Positions 21,137-28,991 of a DNA stretch of 38,075 nucleotides are shown here, piece by piece. The first letter of the stretch is position 1; every line of letters begins with the position of its first letter. The notes beneath the pieces are model-generated. The model ran no database searches and had not been told where the DNA came from. It was given only the letters and a program-made list of their open reading frames with translations. Source of the stretch: Bacteroidota bacterium (lineage in GTDB: Bacteria; Bacteroidota; Bacteroidia; Flavobacteriales; Flavobacteriaceae); contig JAEWCF010000028.1 of NCBI GenBank assembly GCA_023390775.1, positions 1-38,075 on the forward strand, in the 5' to 3' direction. The position numbers and the translations under genes are program-made.

Positions 21137-21164
21137 ATCATAGCTTTTTTATTGTTGAACATTA

Positions 21165-21172
21165 CAAAATTA
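21165..21172 (-). promoter_or_regulatory. -7 box of the lipoprotein-OmpP1 unit
   Basis: The minus strand reads TAATTTTG, an exact TAnnTTTG, 28 bases before the lipoprotein ATG. Confidence 0.6.
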
Positions 21173-21233
21173 AGTAGTTTTGTCGATCGATTCTGTTAAG
21201 GAATTTTACAATTTTTGTGCCAAATAATTCAAT

Positions 21234-22712
21234 ATGAGCAAGAACCTGACCTCAAGAGAGGAGGACTATTCCAAGTGGTATAACGAACTGGTCGTTAAGG
21301 CCGACCTGGCCGAAAATTCGGGCGTCCGGGGCTGTATGGTCATCAAGCCGTACGGATATGCCATTTGGGAAAAAATGCAGCGCGAACTGGACAGGATGTT
21401 CAAGGAGACCGGACATGAGAACGCTTACTTTCCGCTTTTCGTGCCCAAGAGCATGTTCGAGGCCGAAGAAAAAAATGCCGAAGGTTTTGCCAAGGAGTGC
21501 GCGATCGTAACGCATTACAGGCTCAAGAACGATCCCGATAACGCAGGTAAACTGATGGTCGACCCAAATGCCAGATTGGAGGAGGAACTCATCGTCCGAC
21601 CGACCAGCGAGGCCATCATCTGGAGCACATACAAGAATTGGGTACAAAGCTACCGCGACCTGCCCTTGCTCATCAATCAATGGGCTAATGTCGTCCGGTG
21701 GGAGATGCGTACCCGGCTGTTTTTGCGCACTGCCGAATTCCTTTGGCAGGAGGGCCACACGGCGCACGCCACAAGGGAAGAGGCCATAGAAGAATCTGAA
21801 AAGATGATGCACGTCTACGCCGACTTTGCCGAAAATTTCATGGCCATCCCCGTGATCAAGGGCATCAAGTCGGCCAACGAACGCTTTGCAGGCGCGGAGG
21901 AAACCTATTGCATCGAAGCGCTGATGCAGGACGGGAAGGCCCTTCAGGCGGGCACTTCGCATTTCCTGGGGCAAAATTTCGCCAAGGCTTTCGACGTGAA
22001 ATTTGCCAATAAGGAAGGCCGGCAGGAATACGTTTGGGGAACCTCCTGGGGCGTATCGACAAGGCTGATGGGGGCGCTAGTAATGACACATTCGGACGAC
22101 AAGGGACTTGTGCTTCCGCCAAATCTCGCACCGATCCAGGTGGTGATTGTTCCCATCCACAAGACGCAGGAACAACTGGAGAGCATCGGCGAGGCAGCGA
22201 ACAAACTGGCTTCGGAACTTCGAAAGTTGAACATTTCCGTGAAGTTTGACAACCGGACAACAATGACGCCCGGGTTCAAGTTCAACGAATACGAACTCAA
22301 AGGCGTACCGGTGCGCATCGCCATCGGGCCCAAGGATATGGAGAACGGCACGCTGGAGATCGCACGCCGCGACCTCATGTCCAAAGAAAATATCGCACAG
22401 GAAGGCGCCTCCGCGCATATTCAAAAAATTCTGGCTGAGATCCAAAGAGGATTGTTTGAGCGTGCGCTTGCTTTCCGCGAATCGCATATCACGGAAGTTG
22501 ACAACTTCGAGGAATTCAAAAGTGTCCTCGACGATAAGGCCGGGTTCGTGTCGGCGCATTGGGATGGCACTCCGGAGACCGAAGAGAAAATCAAGGAACT
22601 CACCAAGGCGACGATCAGGTGCATTCCGCTGGATCGGAAGGAAGAGGCCGGAAAATGCGTCCTGACGGGCAATCCGTCCAAAGGGCGCGTGCTCTTTGCG
22701 AGGGCCTATTAG
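21234..22712 (+). CDS. proS: prolyl-tRNA synthetase (archaeal/eukaryote-like type)
   Basis: ProS charges tRNA-Pro. The 492-aa protein is of the shorter archaeal/eukaryotic-like class without the editing insertion of E. coli ProRS. Class II motifs are recognisable: YFPLFVPKSMF, LIVRPTSEAIIW, WANVVRWEMRTRLFLRTAEFLWQEGHTAHAT and YVWGTSWGVSTRLMGALVMTHSDDKGLVLPPNLAP. The anticodon-binding domain follows from about residue 300, with a C-terminal zinc-domain-like part ending RVLFARAY. It is divergent from the lipoprotein gene; the tRNA-Glu promoter starts soon after the stop. Confidence 0.97.
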   Translation: MSKNLTSREEDYSKWYNELVVKADLAENSGVRGCMVIKPYGYAIWEKMQRELDRMFKETGHENAYFPLFVPKSMFEAEEKNAEGFAKECAIVTHYRLKNDPDNAGKLMVDPNARLEEELIVRPTSEAIIWSTYKNWVQSYRDLPLLINQWANVVRWEMRTRLFLRTAEFLWQEGHTAHATREEAIEESEKMMHVYADFAENFMAIPVIKGIKSANERFAGAEETYCIEALMQDGKALQAGTSHFLGQNFAKAFDVKFANKEGRQEYVWGTSWGVSTRLMGALVMTHSDDKGLVLPPNLAPIQVVIVPIHKTQEQLESIGEAANKLASELRKLNISVKFDNRTTMTPGFKFNEYELKGVPVRIAIGPKDMENGTLEIARRDLMSKENIAQEGASAHIQKILAEIQRGLFERALAFRESHITEVDNFEEFKSVLDDKAGFVSAHWDGTPETEEKIKELTKATIRCIPLDRKEEAGKCVLTGNPSKGRVLFARAY

Positions 22713-22739
22713 AAATTTGGAAAAAAAAGATTCGCCCTA

Positions 22740-22769
22740 TTGTACGGATAAAAAATAGTTGTATTTTTG
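22740..22769 (+). promoter_or_regulatory. promoter of the tRNA-Glu/rpsT unit
   Basis: TTG (22740-22742), a 19-bp spacer and TATTTTTG (22762-22769) give the best full -33/-7 match in the window. The first tRNA starts 21 bases after the -7 box. Confidence 0.8.
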
Positions 22770-22789
22770 CATCCGCATTTAAGCACCAA

Positions 22790-22861
22790 GGCCCGTTCGT
22801 CTATCGGTTAGGACGCCAGGTTTTCATCCTGGTAAGGGGGGTTCGATTCCCCCACGGGCTA
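22790..22861 (+). tRNA. tRNA-Glu (anticodon TTC), copy 1
   Basis: The 72-base gene folds as a cloverleaf: acceptor GGCCCGT/ACGGGCT, D arm with GGTTAGGAC, anticodon stem CCAGG/CCTGG with loop TTTTCAT (anticodon TTC), and T arm GGGGG-TTCGATT-CCCCC. Discriminator base is A; CCA is not encoded. The first acceptor pair is G-T (G1-U72). Confidence 0.97.
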
Positions 22862-22892
22862 CAAAAGATTTGGTAAGAACCACTTTGGGAAC

Positions 22893-22964
22893 GGTCCGTT
22901 CGTCTAGGGGTTAGGACGCCAGGTTTTCATCCTGGTAACAGGGGTTCGATTCCCCTACGGACTA
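22893..22964 (+). tRNA. tRNA-Glu (anticodon TTC), copy 2
   Basis: This second tRNA-Glu starts 31 bases after copy 1. The anticodon arm is identical to copy 1, but the acceptor is GGTCCGT/ACGGACT, the T stem is AGGGG/CCCCT and the D loop differs slightly. Each change is compensated in its stem, so both copies are functional-looking. G1-U72 is kept; CCA is not encoded. Confidence 0.97.
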
Positions 22965-22993
22965 CATTATTTACAAGAAAAAAGAATTTTTAA

Positions 22994-23245
22994 ATGGCAA
23001 ATCATAAGTCAGCACTTAAGAGGATCAGAAGCAACGAAAAGAAGAGAGTACTGAACAGGTACCAGCACAAGACTACGCGTAATGCCATCAAGGCGCTGCG
23101 CACGTCTACTGAGAAAGCTGATGCCACTGCCAAGCTTTCTGCCGTGATCTCCATGATCGACAAACTTGCGAAACGCAACATCATCCATAACAACAAGGCG
23201 TCCAACCTGAAGTCAAAACTGACCAGGCACGTAGCCAAGATGTAA
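22994..23245 (+). CDS. rpsT: 30S ribosomal protein bS20
   Basis: The 83-aa basic, helical protein MANHKSALKRIRSNEKKRVLNRYQ ... NNKASNLKSKLTRHVAKM is bS20, an early-assembling 16S rRNA-binding protein. It begins 29 bases after the second tRNA-Glu without a separate promoter, so it is probably transcribed with the tRNAs and freed by tRNA processing. A terminator follows 18 bases after the stop. Confidence 0.97.
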   Translation: MANHKSALKRIRSNEKKRVLNRYQHKTTRNAIKALRTSTEKADATAKLSAVISMIDKLAKRNIIHNNKASNLKSKLTRHVAKM

Positions 23246-23263
23246 TATCGGATTTCAGATATC

Positions 23264-23294
23264 AAAAAGCTTCCTTAGGGGAGCTTTTTTTTTT
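23264..23294. terminator. terminator after rpsT, also facing the lone receiver gene
   Basis: AAAAGCTTCC (23265-23274) pairs with GGGAGCTTTT (23278-23287), with one wobble, then a T run to 23294. An A run on the left side lets it serve the minus-strand receiver gene ending at 23310. Confidence 0.85.
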
Positions 23295-23309
23295 GCGCGA
23301 TACCCAAAG

Positions 23310-23711
23310 CTATTTTGAGAAGGCCGCCTTGAGTTTTTCAAGCATCTCTACCGTGATGGGCTTGGACATAAAATCGATTACCATAGGATAGGTGCGCGAT
23401 TTTTGGACATCTCGGGGATCGATGGTCGACGAAAGGACAATGACCTTCGTCTCGGTAAAAAAGCGTGCGTAGGTCGACGAGAAGTTATCGAGAAATTCCC
23501 AACCGCCCATGACGGGCATATTCAGGTCTAAAAGGATCAGTTCGGGAAAATCCTTGGCCTCGTGCATGATCAGGTTGTCAAAGTAATGCAGTGCCTCCTC
23601 GCCGTTGTTGGCAAAATCCGTATGCTTGGCAAATGTCGCCTTTGCGATTACCTTTCGGCACAGCATCATGGTGATCGCATCGTCGTCAATGCACAAAATC
23701 CGGTTCAGCAT
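23310..23711 (-). CDS. single-domain response regulator
   Basis: The 133-aa protein is a stand-alone receiver: acidic pocket IDDD (residues 8-11), phosphorylation site D62 (LILLDLNMPVMGG), a switch Ser/Thr in VIVLSST and the lysine in FMSKPI. There is no output domain, so it should act by protein contact or as a phosphorelay intermediate. It is the last gene of the minus-strand cluster, one base after the stop of the large kinase, so the pair is surely co-transcribed. The HPt protein at 4469-4813 could be a partner elsewhere. Confidence 0.94.
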   Translation of the reverse strand: MLNRILCIDDDAITMMLCRKVIAKATFAKHTDFANNGEEALHYFDNLIMHEAKDFPELILLDLNMPVMGGWEFLDNFSSTYARFFTETKVIVLSSTIDPRDVQKSRTYPMVIDFMSKPITVEMLEKLKAAFSK

Positions 23712-23712
23712 C

Positions 23713-26700
23713 TTATCGGCTTTTAAAAGTTAGGGTAAATGTGGTTCCTTTGTTGACCTCGCTTTGGACCGAGATGGTTCCGCCCATGCTCTCGACCTGC
23801 GATTTGACCAGGTAAAGGCCGAGGCCCTTGCTGTCCGGGTAATTGTGGAACCGCTGGTACAGCCCGAATATCTTGTCGGCGTTGCGCGTCAGGTCGATTC
23901 CGATGCCGTTGTCCCTGAAGATCAGCGTCACGTTGTTGCCCACTTCCCTGGACGAAATCTGGATTTTGAGCTTGCGGTTGGTCGCGCGGTATTTGATCGC
24001 GTTGGTCAGCAGGTTCAAAAGGATGCTTTCAAGATAAGCCTTGTTGATGTTGAGGATCGATACTTTTTCCAGCTCGATCTTGATGATCGGTTTGTGCAGG
24101 CTGATCAAAAAGCTGAGCTGATGGAACACGTTTTCAAACACGTCCTTGATCAATACCTCCTCTTTTTGGATCGAAGGGTTGTCCTTGATGATGATCACCT
24201 TGACAAGGTCGTTGATGGTCTCGTTGAGCAGGTGCGTCGATTTTGAAAAACCGTCCAAAATCTCCCGAAGCTCCTCGTTTTCCACGGGAATGTCCTCCAT
24301 CAGGTTCAGGAGCCCCGTCAGGTTGGAAAGCGGCGCGCGGAAATTGTGCGAGGTGATATAAGAGAATTGTTTCAGGTCCTTGTTGTTCTGGGTGAGCTCG
24401 CGGATGAGCTGCTCCTTTTCCTTTTCCTGCCTTTTTTCTTCGGATATATCGCGCTGTATGGAGATCCAGTGTGAGTGTTCGCCTTCCTTGTTGGTGATCG
24501 GGATCATTGAAAAATTGACCCAGTATTCCTCTCCAGACTTGCGGAAATTCAGCGTCTCGAACTTGTATTCCTTCTTGTTCTTGAGCGCTTCGGACAATTT
24601 CGTGATCTCGTTGATGATGGACTTTTTGCCCATGAAGACCGCCGGCGATTTCCCGATGACCTCCGACGCCTTGTAGCCCGTCATCTGCGTGAACGCCGGG
24701 TTGACGAACACGATTTTGGGAATGCCGTTTGATTTTCCGGCCTCGGTGATCACGACCGAATCCTTGGTTTGGGTCACCACCGTTTCCAAAAGCTTGAGGC
24801 GTTGTTCCTCTTCCTTTTGCTTGGTGACGTCCTGCATGGCGCTGATCATCCTGATGGGTTTGCCGTTGCCGTCGCGGACAAGGAATCCCCTGTCGAAAAC
24901 GTATTTATAAGTGCCGTCGGCGCAGGCGAACCGGTATTCATCCTGCCATTTCTCCACTTTTTCCTCCAAGAAGTTGTACAGCTTGACCGATACGCGTATC
25001 GAATCTTCCGGATGCACGCGGTCAAACCACCATTTGGAAGTTTTGCCCACCTGTTCCTTCTTATATCCGAAAACGCCCTGGATGCCCTTGTTCCAAAGGA
25101 AATCGTCCTCCTGGATCTTCCAGTCCCAGATGGTATCGCTCGTCGCCTTGGCCACGATGTCGTAGCGCTCCTTGGCCCTTTCGGTTTCCTCGACGGCGTC
25201 CCGGTTTTCGATCAGTACGCCGATCAGGCTTGTGACCCGTTCGATCAAATTGATTTCCTCGGTTTTGGGAACACGGACCGTTTTGTAATAGGTCGCGAAG
25301 CAAGCGATGACCTTCCCGGACCGCTTCTTGACCGGTACGGCCCATCCGGCCTTATAACCGTAAGGGCGGACCACGTCGCGGTGGGTTTCCCAAAGACGGT
25401 CGTTCTCAATGTCGCTTACAAAGACGCTCTTCCCGCGCTGCATCGCGGCCCCGCAGGACCCCGAATCAGGGTTTACGGGAGTGCCGTTCATGAGTGAAAC
25501 GAGTTCCGGTTCGAGCGATTTGCCGGCCAGGTGCTGCATTTTCTGGTCATCGGTCAGCGCGACGATGATACAGGTTGAACCCGGAATCAGCTGCTCGATG
25601 TTTTCCGTCAGTTTATTGATGACGAACTCAAAGGAAATCTTGGGGTTTGCGTTGAGCTCGTAAATTTCCTTTTCAAAGGCGAGGATGGTTTCCTGGAATT
25701 TGCGCGTCGAAATGTCCTGCATTGCCCCGATCTTTCGCTCCGGCTTCCCGTTGTTCCAGATGATGTTGAACCTGTCCAGGATGTCGGCGTAGGTTCCGTC
25801 GCTTCGCAGAAAACGGTATTCCATCTCAAAATGCGTTTTCCGGGGATCGGCCACGGTGGCATTCAGTTCCTGGTAAACGCGGTCGCGTTCATCGGGATGG
25901 ATGCAGGATTTGAAAAATTCGACATCAGTCGTATGGTTCTCGAATACATACCCGAACAGGGCGTGGTAATTGGAACCCGAAATGTAAATCTTTTGCGATT
26001 GAAAGTCCAGGTCGTATATCGCATCGCTGGTCGCCCGCGCAATTGCCTCGAACCGCTCATTGGTTTCCCGGATCTGCCTTTCGTTTTCAACCCGGGCCGT
26101 CACGTCGCGCGAGTTGATCACAAGACCTTGCACGGCTTCGTCCGCCAGGGCATTGGTCGCGATGCACTCGATCCAAAGGTAACGTCCCGACGCATTCCGC
26201 ATCCTGATCTGGGACGAGAAAATCCTCTTTTTGATAAGCAGGTCGCGGTATAGTTGCCGACAGCGTTCAAGGTCCTCCGGATGGATGAATTCGGCAATGT
26301 TGCGGCCGGTAACGGTCTCCGCAGAAAATCCGAGAATCGCGTCGTGGTTGGGGCTGGCGTACTTGATGGTGCCTTCCGGCGTTAGGATCGTGATCAGGTC
26401 ACCGCCTTCCTGGATCAGGGATTTGAATCGTTTTTCACTTGCTTTCAGGGCTCGTTCGGCCATCAGGCGATGCGTGATGTCGATGCTCAGGACCAGCCTG
26501 GCCTTGTGCCCCTCGATTTCGATATCGTTGCTCTCGATCTGGACATCAATGATTTCCCCGTTCTTTTTTTTGTGCCGGAAATAGCCCGTCCGGTACTCGC
26601 GTTTCTGCCGGACTTCCAGCAGGGCGGCGTGGAATTCGGCGATGTCCTCCTCGGGCCGAATGTCCACGATGGTACGCCCCAGGAACTCGTTTCGCGAATA

Positions 26701-27228
26701 GCCGTAATGCCGGATGGCGGCATCGTTCACATCCAGTATCCGCAGCGAATCGGTATCGTAGATCCACATCGGCAAGGGGCTGAGCTGGAACAGGTTGCGG
26801 TATTTCTCCTCGGACTCGCGAAGGCGCATGTTGTTTTTCTGCCTTTCGATGGAGTAGGTGATGCTCTTGTAAAGTTGTGCGGCGCCCAGTTCTTCCTTGA
26901 GCAGGTAATCCGAAACGCCGAATGAAAAGCTTTTGTGCTGGAATTCCTGGTTGGCAAACGCCGTGAGCACCACCAGGGGAACCTGCGGCGAAAGTTCATG
27001 GATGCTGCTGATGAGTTCCGTTCCGCTGACGTCGGGCAGTGTCAGGTCAAGCAGGATGACGTCAATCTGCTGATTATCTAAAATCTTTTTGGCCGCCTCC
27101 TCAAAACTGCGCGCGTGCAGGATCACCGGCCGAATGAAACTCTCCTGCAGGAAATCTGAAATAAGCACAAAATCGCCGGAGTTGTCCTCAATGACCAGAA
27201 TCGTGCAATCATTTAAGGAAGCGGTCAT
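23713..27228 (-). CDS. large REC-PAS-GAF sensor histidine kinase
   Basis: This 1171-aa soluble kinase has no transmembrane segment. Domains in order: receiver (about 8-125, D61 in LLDLTLPDVSG), three PAS domains (about 140-258, 264-383, 390-510), GAF (about 525-678), two more PAS domains (about 686-806, 812-930), HisKA with His961 in YITSHNFRAPLSNL, and HATPase (about 1060-1171; DNGIGID, GLGLYLVKSQVE). The receiver is at the N-terminus, so the protein is probably itself driven by another kinase, such as the one encoded just upstream. No haem or flavin motif is seen in the PAS domains. The start at 27228 places the receiver normally; the frame is open to 27324. A -7 box lies at 27350-27357. 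Confidence 0.92.
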   Translation of the reverse strand: MTASLNDCTILVIEDNSGDFVLISDFLQESFIRPVILHARSFEEAAKKILDNQQIDVILLDLTLPDVSGTELISSIHELSPQVPLVVLTAFANQEFQHKSFSFGVSDYLLKEELGAAQLYKSITYSIERQKNNMRLRESEEKYRNLFQLSPLPMWIYDTDSLRILDVNDAAIRHYGYSRNEFLGRTIVDIRPEEDIAEFHAALLEVRQKREYRTGYFRHKKKNGEIIDVQIESNDIEIEGHKARLVLSIDITHRLMAERALKASEKRFKSLIQEGGDLITILTPEGTIKYASPNHDAILGFSAETVTGRNIAEFIHPEDLERCRQLYRDLLIKKRIFSSQIRMRNASGRYLWIECIATNALADEAVQGLVINSRDVTARVENERQIRETNERFEAIARATSDAIYDLDFQSQKIYISGSNYHALFGYVFENHTTDVEFFKSCIHPDERDRVYQELNATVADPRKTHFEMEYRFLRSDGTYADILDRFNIIWNNGKPERKIGAMQDISTRKFQETILAFEKEIYELNANPKISFEFVINKLTENIEQLIPGSTCIIVALTDDQKMQHLAGKSLEPELVSLMNGTPVNPDSGSCGAAMQRGKSVFVSDIENDRLWETHRDVVRPYGYKAGWAVPVKKRSGKVIACFATYYKTVRVPKTEEINLIERVTSLIGVLIENRDAVEETERAKERYDIVAKATSDTIWDWKIQEDDFLWNKGIQGVFGYKKEQVGKTSKWWFDRVHPEDSIRVSVKLYNFLEEKVEKWQDEYRFACADGTYKYVFDRGFLVRDGNGKPIRMISAMQDVTKQKEEEQRLKLLETVVTQTKDSVVITEAGKSNGIPKIVFVNPAFTQMTGYKASEVIGKSPAVFMGKKSIINEITKLSEALKNKKEYKFETLNFRKSGEEYWVNFSMIPITNKEGEHSHWISIQRDISEEKRQEKEKEQLIRELTQNNKDLKQFSYITSHNFRAPLSNLTGLLNLMEDIPVENEELREILDGFSKSTHLLNETINDLVKVIIIKDNPSIQKEEVLIKDVFENVFHQLSFLISLHKPIIKIELEKVSILNINKAYLESILLNLLTNAIKYRATNRKLKIQISSREVGNNVTLIFRDNGIGIDLTRNADKIFGLYQRFHNYPDSKGLGLYLVKSQVESMGGTISVQSEVNKGTTFTLTFKSR

Positions 27229-27349
27229 TGGGCGGTTACGGTGTTTTGGACGCGGCGATAATTGCGCGTTGATCGTTTGCTGATAATCCGATAAGCGTGG
27301 ACGGTGCGGTATGGCACGACGCAAGTGTTGATATGGGTAGGTTCGGAAA

Positions 27350-27357
27350 CAAATATA
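27350..27357 (-). promoter_or_regulatory. -7 box before the large kinase gene
   Basis: The minus strand reads TATATTTG, an exact TAnnTTTG, just inside the 135-bp gap after the upstream kinase. It would give the large kinase-receiver pair its own transcript with a leader of about 115 bases. Confidence 0.5.
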
Positions 27358-27363
27358 GGCAAA

Positions 27364-28065
27364 CTATTTTCTAATTGTAAAATAAAAAGTACTGCCGATT
27401 CCCGGTTCCGATTCCACCCAAATCCGGCCGCCATAACCCTCGATGATCTTCTTGCAGATGGCCAGCCCGATCCCCGTGCCCGAGTATTGTTCCCGCAGAT
27501 GCAACCGCTGGAAAACCACGAAAATTTTCCTGAAATGCCGGGGCGAGATGCCAATGCCGTTGTCCGATACCGACAGCCTCCAGTTCGGGTGCTGGTCCAC
27601 ACACGAAATCGTTATGTTGGGCGCGATTCCGGGCCTGTGGTATTTGATGGCGTTCCCGATGAGATTCTGGAAAACCTGCGTGATGGGAACGCGCCGCGCA
27701 CGCACAACCGGCAACGTATCGCGCAAAATGCTTCCGCCCAGCTCGGCAAGGGGCTCCCTGTTTTGCCTGATCAGTTCGTCCAGGACATGATTAAGGTCTA
27801 CGTCCTCCAGCGGCGCATCGGTTTTATCGGCCCGCGAATATTCGAGCAGGTCAACGATGATCTGCCTCATCCGCACCGCGCCGTCAACAGCGTAATAAAG
27901 GTATTCCCGGCCCTTTTCATCCAGCAGGTCCCGGTACTTTTTGTCCAATTGCGTGAGAAAGCCGGTCACCATCCGCAAGGGTTCCTGAAGGTCGTGCGAG
28001 GCGATGTAGGCAAACTGCTCAAGTTCAAGGTTACTCTTGCCCAATTCGTCGATATTACGGCTCAT
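27364..28065 (-). CDS. histidine kinase core, split from its PAS sensor part
   Basis: From the ATG at 28065 this frame encodes 233 aa: a short coiled-coil start (SRNIDELGKSNLELEQ), HisKA with His24 in FAYIASHDLQEPLRMV, and HATPase with NLIGNAIKYH, VSDNGIGI and GTGIGLAICKKIIE. It has no sensor domain. The ATG overlaps the TGA of the upstream PAS frame (ATGA). The frame is open upstream to 28134 and there reads ARLNLEMSRN, the kind of linker that normally joins PAS and HisKA. So this may be the second half of one gene broken by a one-base loss near 28076-28079, or a genuinely separate, coupled protein. Confidence 0.8.
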   Translation of the reverse strand: MSRNIDELGKSNLELEQFAYIASHDLQEPLRMVTGFLTQLDKKYRDLLDEKGREYLYYAVDGAVRMRQIIVDLLEYSRADKTDAPLEDVDLNHVLDELIRQNREPLAELGGSILRDTLPVVRARRVPITQVFQNLIGNAIKYHRPGIAPNITISCVDQHPNWRLSVSDNGIGISPRHFRKIFVVFQRLHLREQYSGTGIGLAICKKIIEGYGGRIWVESEPGIGSTFYFTIRK

Positions 28066-28835
28066 CTCCAGGTTGAGTCGCGCAAAATGCGCTCGTTTTT
28101 CCGGCGTTCCGAGATGTCCCTGATGTAGGCGCAATAAATCTCGCCCTTATCGTCATCGATTGACAACACCGTGATCTCGACCGGAATTTCCCGCCCGTCG
28201 ACCGCGATTGCCGTCATTTCGTGCAACTTGCCAAGGGATTCCGGCAAAGTGGACAGCGATTCGGGATCTTTGAAAATCCGGTCAATAACCGTTTCCCCCA
28301 TTGCCTCGCGCTCATCGATCCCAAACATCGATTGGGCCTGCGGGTTCCAGAAGGTTATCTTCCGATCCGGGCCAAAGCAAATGACGGCATCCAGTGCGGC
28401 GACCATCATCTGCTGCCGCGCCTGTTCCTTTCGCGCCGCCAATTCGCGCACGGCCTGCAATTGCCCAATGTCCTGCAACGTTGCCAATGAATACGTCTTG
28501 CCGCGCGAATTCACTTTCTTGACAGTAAAATGGACGTAGACCTCCGAGCCGTCCTTTTTTCTCAAGGTCCGTTCGCCCGAAGTCTCGTTTTCCAACAGCC
28601 GCAGGCCGCGGATCACCTCGTCAACATGGTCGCTTTCGGGCGGTGAGAGCAATATTGCAAGGGATTTGCCGGTCAATTCCTCGCGCCGGTATCCATAGAT
28701 TTCGGCATAACGCTCGTTAAGGTACGCGAGGATTCCATCGTCGTTGACAACCGCAATGCCGCACGTCGCATGTTCGAGGGCCGCGATCAAAAGCGGTTCG
28801 TCGGCCGGGAAGTCAAATGAATCGTGGTCACCCAT
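28062..28835 (-). CDS. two-PAS sensor protein, probably the front half of the adjacent kinase
   Basis: The 257-aa product has two PAS domains (about 13-130 and 140-250). The first shows GIAVVNDDGILAYLNERYAEIYGYRREELTGKS and the second AVICFGPDRKITFWNPQAQSMFGIDEREAMGE. It ends in YIRDISERRKNERILRD, the usual PAS exit before a kinase linker, then four off-pattern residues (STWR) and TGA. Adding one base after the Asp codon (GAC TCA to GAC CTC) would continue as LNLEMSRNIDELG into the kinase frame. It is soluble, first in the minus-strand cluster. Confidence 0.8.
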   Translation of the reverse strand: MGDHDSFDFPADEPLLIAALEHATCGIAVVNDDGILAYLNERYAEIYGYRREELTGKSLAILLSPPESDHVDEVIRGLRLLENETSGERTLRKKDGSEVYVHFTVKKVNSRGKTYSLATLQDIGQLQAVRELAARKEQARQQMMVAALDAVICFGPDRKITFWNPQAQSMFGIDEREAMGETVIDRIFKDPESLSTLPESLGKLHEMTAIAVDGREIPVEITVLSIDDDKGEIYCAYIRDISERRKNERILRDSTWR

Positions 28836-28966
28836 GATTTAAAAATAGGGATTTGGCCGAATCCTGAGGGAATGCGAACCTGATTTTTGTTAACAATCAA
28901 AAGCATACGCCGCTTTTCGTCATTTAATCGCGCCGAAATTAACAACGTAATCCAAAAAAATAAGCC

Positions 28967-28974
28967 TACCTTTG
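28967..28974 (+). promoter_or_regulatory. -7 box of typA
   Basis: TACCTTTG fits TAnnTTTG and lies 17 bases before the ATG. Two TTAACAA words also occur upstream (28890-28896, 28939-28945), but are 49 bp apart and not helically phased. Confidence 0.65.
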
Positions 28975-28991
28975 CGCCCTAAAAATTTTGT

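Noticed and set aside
24600..24700. LOV (blue-light) domain in the last PAS of the large kinase
   Set aside because: The region reads GYKASEVIGKSPAVFMG and lacks the flavin-binding NCRFLQ-type cysteine motif.
28890..28945. Second TTAACAA operator upstream of typA
   Set aside because: The two boxes are 49 bp apart, not helically phased and not in the 16-bp repeat context; in AT-rich promoter DNA this can be chance.
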